In this document: piece by piece, positions 62,007 through 64,000 of the stretch
Position numbering within the stretch: position 1 is the stretch's first letter
Layout: every line of letters begins with the position of its first letter
Source: Torymus aiolomorphi
Taxonomy: Eukaryota > Arthropoda > Insecta > Hymenoptera > Torymidae
Length of the DNA stretch: 64,000 nucleotides
Direction of reading: 5' to 3'
Assembly (NCBI GenBank): GCA_036365515.1
Contig: CM070873.1
Coordinates: 217,918,876 to 217,982,875 of the forward strand
The notes under the pieces: generated by a model
What the model saw: the letters and a program-made list of their open reading frames with translations, nothing else
What the model was told of the DNA's origin: nothing
The model's database searches: none
Translations under genes and position numbers: made by a program

Positions 62007-63379
62007 TAGATTTTACACGCTTCTAACGGTACTTACGTATTAGCTCATTATTGCATATAATTTATTCGAATAATTTATTGCATATAATTTATTGCATATA
62101 ATTTATCTATAAAGATATAGTAGTAATAGTTGTATAATATTTTAAATAGAATTAGATAAAAATTAGTTGCAATTGATTCAATATTATATTTACTATGATT
62201 CAAAAGTTTATGTATCGCACATTTTTTGAGTGTATATATTAATTTCTTTTATGATATTATTCTAACTTTATTTTTCGTATGTTTATATCGTTATATGAAA
62301 AGGCATTTGATAGCTTTTAATCACTACTTGTGATTAAGCTAGTCAATGATAATATTCAAGTTATCCGAGAGAAACTTTAGAGGTAAATATGATTTCACGA
62401 TTTAGCGATTTGTCTTTGTCTCGCTATAATATTATTTCTATGGAGTGCACACTTATAACTCAGGTATGAGTTAATTAGTTATGTGAAAAGATATACGTAC
62501 AGCCATGAATAATTTAAAATGTAAAAAATGCTCTTTCGATAAACGGTTTTTTCAATAAAAAATTAAAACTGAGAAAAATGCGACTATGCTATTACGTTTG
62601 CTCTAATATCTAATTATTGTCTATAGGCACACTTTCCGGAGGTTGATTTATCGAAAATATATGAGTAAAAACGAATATTTTACTAAGATCTCAAAATGTT
62701 TTGACAAAAGGCACTTTTTTAATAGCTTAAGGAAATAAAAAATTCACCCAAGTACGCACAGAAGTATAATGAAAAATTGATGTTTGTTTTTAGTTTCATG
62801 AAAGGACGTGTTCATACAACCATAATTTAGTAAAATTTCTTTTGGTTAAAGGTATGCAATCACTTCTTTAGAAACTATGCAGCGGAAACACAAATATTAA
62901 AAGTTTGGTGAATTTGTCTATATATATTACGTGATATTGTACTAATATAAATAAAAATTTACTGGTTATTCGACAAAAAAAAATATTGATGCCCCACTGG
63001 AGCCTCTCATATAGATACGGCCCAGCACGTCGGAGCCACCTTAAAGTTTGTTCAAATTCCTACAAAAATAAAAAAAACTTGCTAATTAATTTCCATAATA
63101 AAACTTTTTCTTTTTTATTACTAATTAAATAAAGAGGTTTATATCTATCGCTAAATGTAAGGAAGCGACATTTTTTTAATTTTCAAAAAAGGGAATGAAA
63201 GCTCTTTCTTTCTAGTTTCAATTTCTTTTTTGAAGCTTTGAGTTGATCATTTCTGGGTTAAATGGCTGAGGTTTAAACAAAAGGGCTTTTTTGCCATTTT
63301 TTTGAAAAATTTCAACTTTGAAAAAAAAAGTGAGATAAACACGTTTTTAATTGTACACGATTTTCTCCGTATATTTTGT
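62007..63379. other. AT-rich stretch with a short tandem repeat
   Basis: 62,045-62,105 holds about four copies of GCATATAATTTATT. The rest is AT-rich without a recognised gene. Confidence 0.45.
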
Positions 63380-63550
63380 GACATTAGAAAGGGCATGTTC
63401 TTGTTTGTGCACATAAGGATTATGCACATATTTATTGTGTACAGAGAGCATTGGTACAGATCTATATATATAGATATATACCAATGTTAAAGTGTGCATA
63501 ATTAATATGTGCACAATCAGTATGTGCATAAACAAGAACACGTCTTAGAA
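63380..63550. repeat. ~165-bp palindrome
   Basis: The left half (GTTCTTGTTTGTGCACATAA from about 63,397) pairs with the right half (TATGTGCATAAACAAGAAC ending about 63,540). The inner TTGGTA/TACCAA and ATATATAGATATAT segments complete a nearly continuous stem. Overlapping short ORFs on both strands are by-products. Confidence 0.8.
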
Positions 63551-63597
63551 AGAAGAAAAATTGCGCCCGGAAGGTGCACAGTTAAAAATGATGTGCC

Positions 63598-63822
63598 TAT
63601 TTTACACAAAGTTTGTGTAAAATATGAATGTTCCTATTTTACACAAAAATTTGTGTAAATGATGTAAACAAACATTGTGTAAAAATTCGACACAAGAATT
63701 TGTGTAAAATCGCTGTTTTACACAAAAATTTGTGTAAAACCGGTGTTTTATATACAAATTTGTGTAAAATCGCGGCTTTATACAAACCTGTGTAAACTAC
63801 CGTTTTACACAAAAATTTATGG
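63598..63822. repeat. Tandem array of TTTTACACAAA/TTTGTGTAAAA palindromes
   Basis: About seven copies of a roughly 32-bp unit, each a small palindrome (TTTTACACAAATTTGTGTAA-like). Units are separated by short variable GC-containing linkers such as CGCTG, CCGGTG and CGCGGC. Confidence 0.9.
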
Positions 63823-64000
63823 GAGAGGACAGGGTGATCGACAGGGTTCGTGACGTGAGCTCTCGATTAATGTCCGTGCACGCCGATTTTGGTCCCTTTT
63901 CTGGCGATACTGAGAGGCGGTGCTAATCGGGCCGTCCGCTATGCTACAGACGCTCATCTTCGATATAAGTCATTAGTGTCATTAATTTTAGATAATTTAT
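63823..64000. other. Right edge, GC-richer sequence of unknown nature
   Basis: The segment 63,835-63,960 is GC-richer than its surroundings, with no clear ORF or repeat. It may be the start of a feature that continues beyond the window. Confidence 0.3.

Overview
This window is eukaryotic nuclear DNA, almost certainly from an insect. It is AT-rich, its genes have spliceosomal introns, and the three intact gene types are an alpha-tubulin, the splicing factor BUD31 and two ecdysteroid-kinase-like (EcKinase/CHK-type) genes. Much of the rest is transposons with terminal inverted repeats, MITEs and foldback elements. A hymenopteran is plausible, but the sequence alone does not settle the order or species.

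Layout. About 0.69-8.33 kb is a tandem satellite of ~80-bp monomers. Its centre (~2.3-7.0 kb) is organised into near-identical ~1,077-bp higher-order repeats. Directly after it come an intronless, frameshifted Rad51 fragment (8.59-9.08 kb) and a decayed mariner transposase tail (9.10-9.33 kb). A 6.5-kb transposon follows (9,652-16,198). It has ~1.39-kb inverted arms, a 5-bp target duplication and a broken gene for a large protein with an XPG/FEN1-like nuclease region and a terminal Cys-rich (CXC-like) region; I compare it tentatively with Academ elements. A nested pair of TIR elements (16.75-18.14 kb) and a 1.6-kb foldback element with a small Cys-rich ORF (18.40-19.99 kb) complete this block.

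The gene-bearing part starts with a complete four-exon alpha-tubulin gene on the minus strand (coding 22,654-26,520). Its start codon sits alone at the end of exon 1, a TATA box lies upstream, and MITEs occupy introns 1 and 2. BUD31 is on the minus strand in three exons (32,494-33,232; 144 aa). EcKinase-like gene 1 (36,579-37,817) and gene 2 (45,739-46,971) are both on the minus strand with uninterrupted coding sequence; they look like diverged tandem duplicates. The 8 kb between them holds long AT microsatellites, a LINE remnant, a MITE and a mixed palindrome.

From 47 kb to the end I find no confident host gene. The region holds a second copy of the foldback family (48,728-50,672, itself split by a 233-bp TA-flanked MITE), an inverted copy of the 42-44 kb repeat, and clustered hairpin repeats at 55-57 kb. 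It also holds a 2-kb TA-flanked element with a decayed pogo/psq-like helix-turn-helix (59,147-61,139) and a palindromic tandem array at the right end.

The most unusual material is the large-arm nuclease transposon, the higher-order satellite packed with CACGTG palindromes, the two foldback copies that carry different coding pieces, and several otherwise unrelated hairpin repeats that share a GAGCGAAGCGAG-type core and an AGTAyATTA-type edge. All identities come from reading the sequence and recalling protein families; no database search was made.
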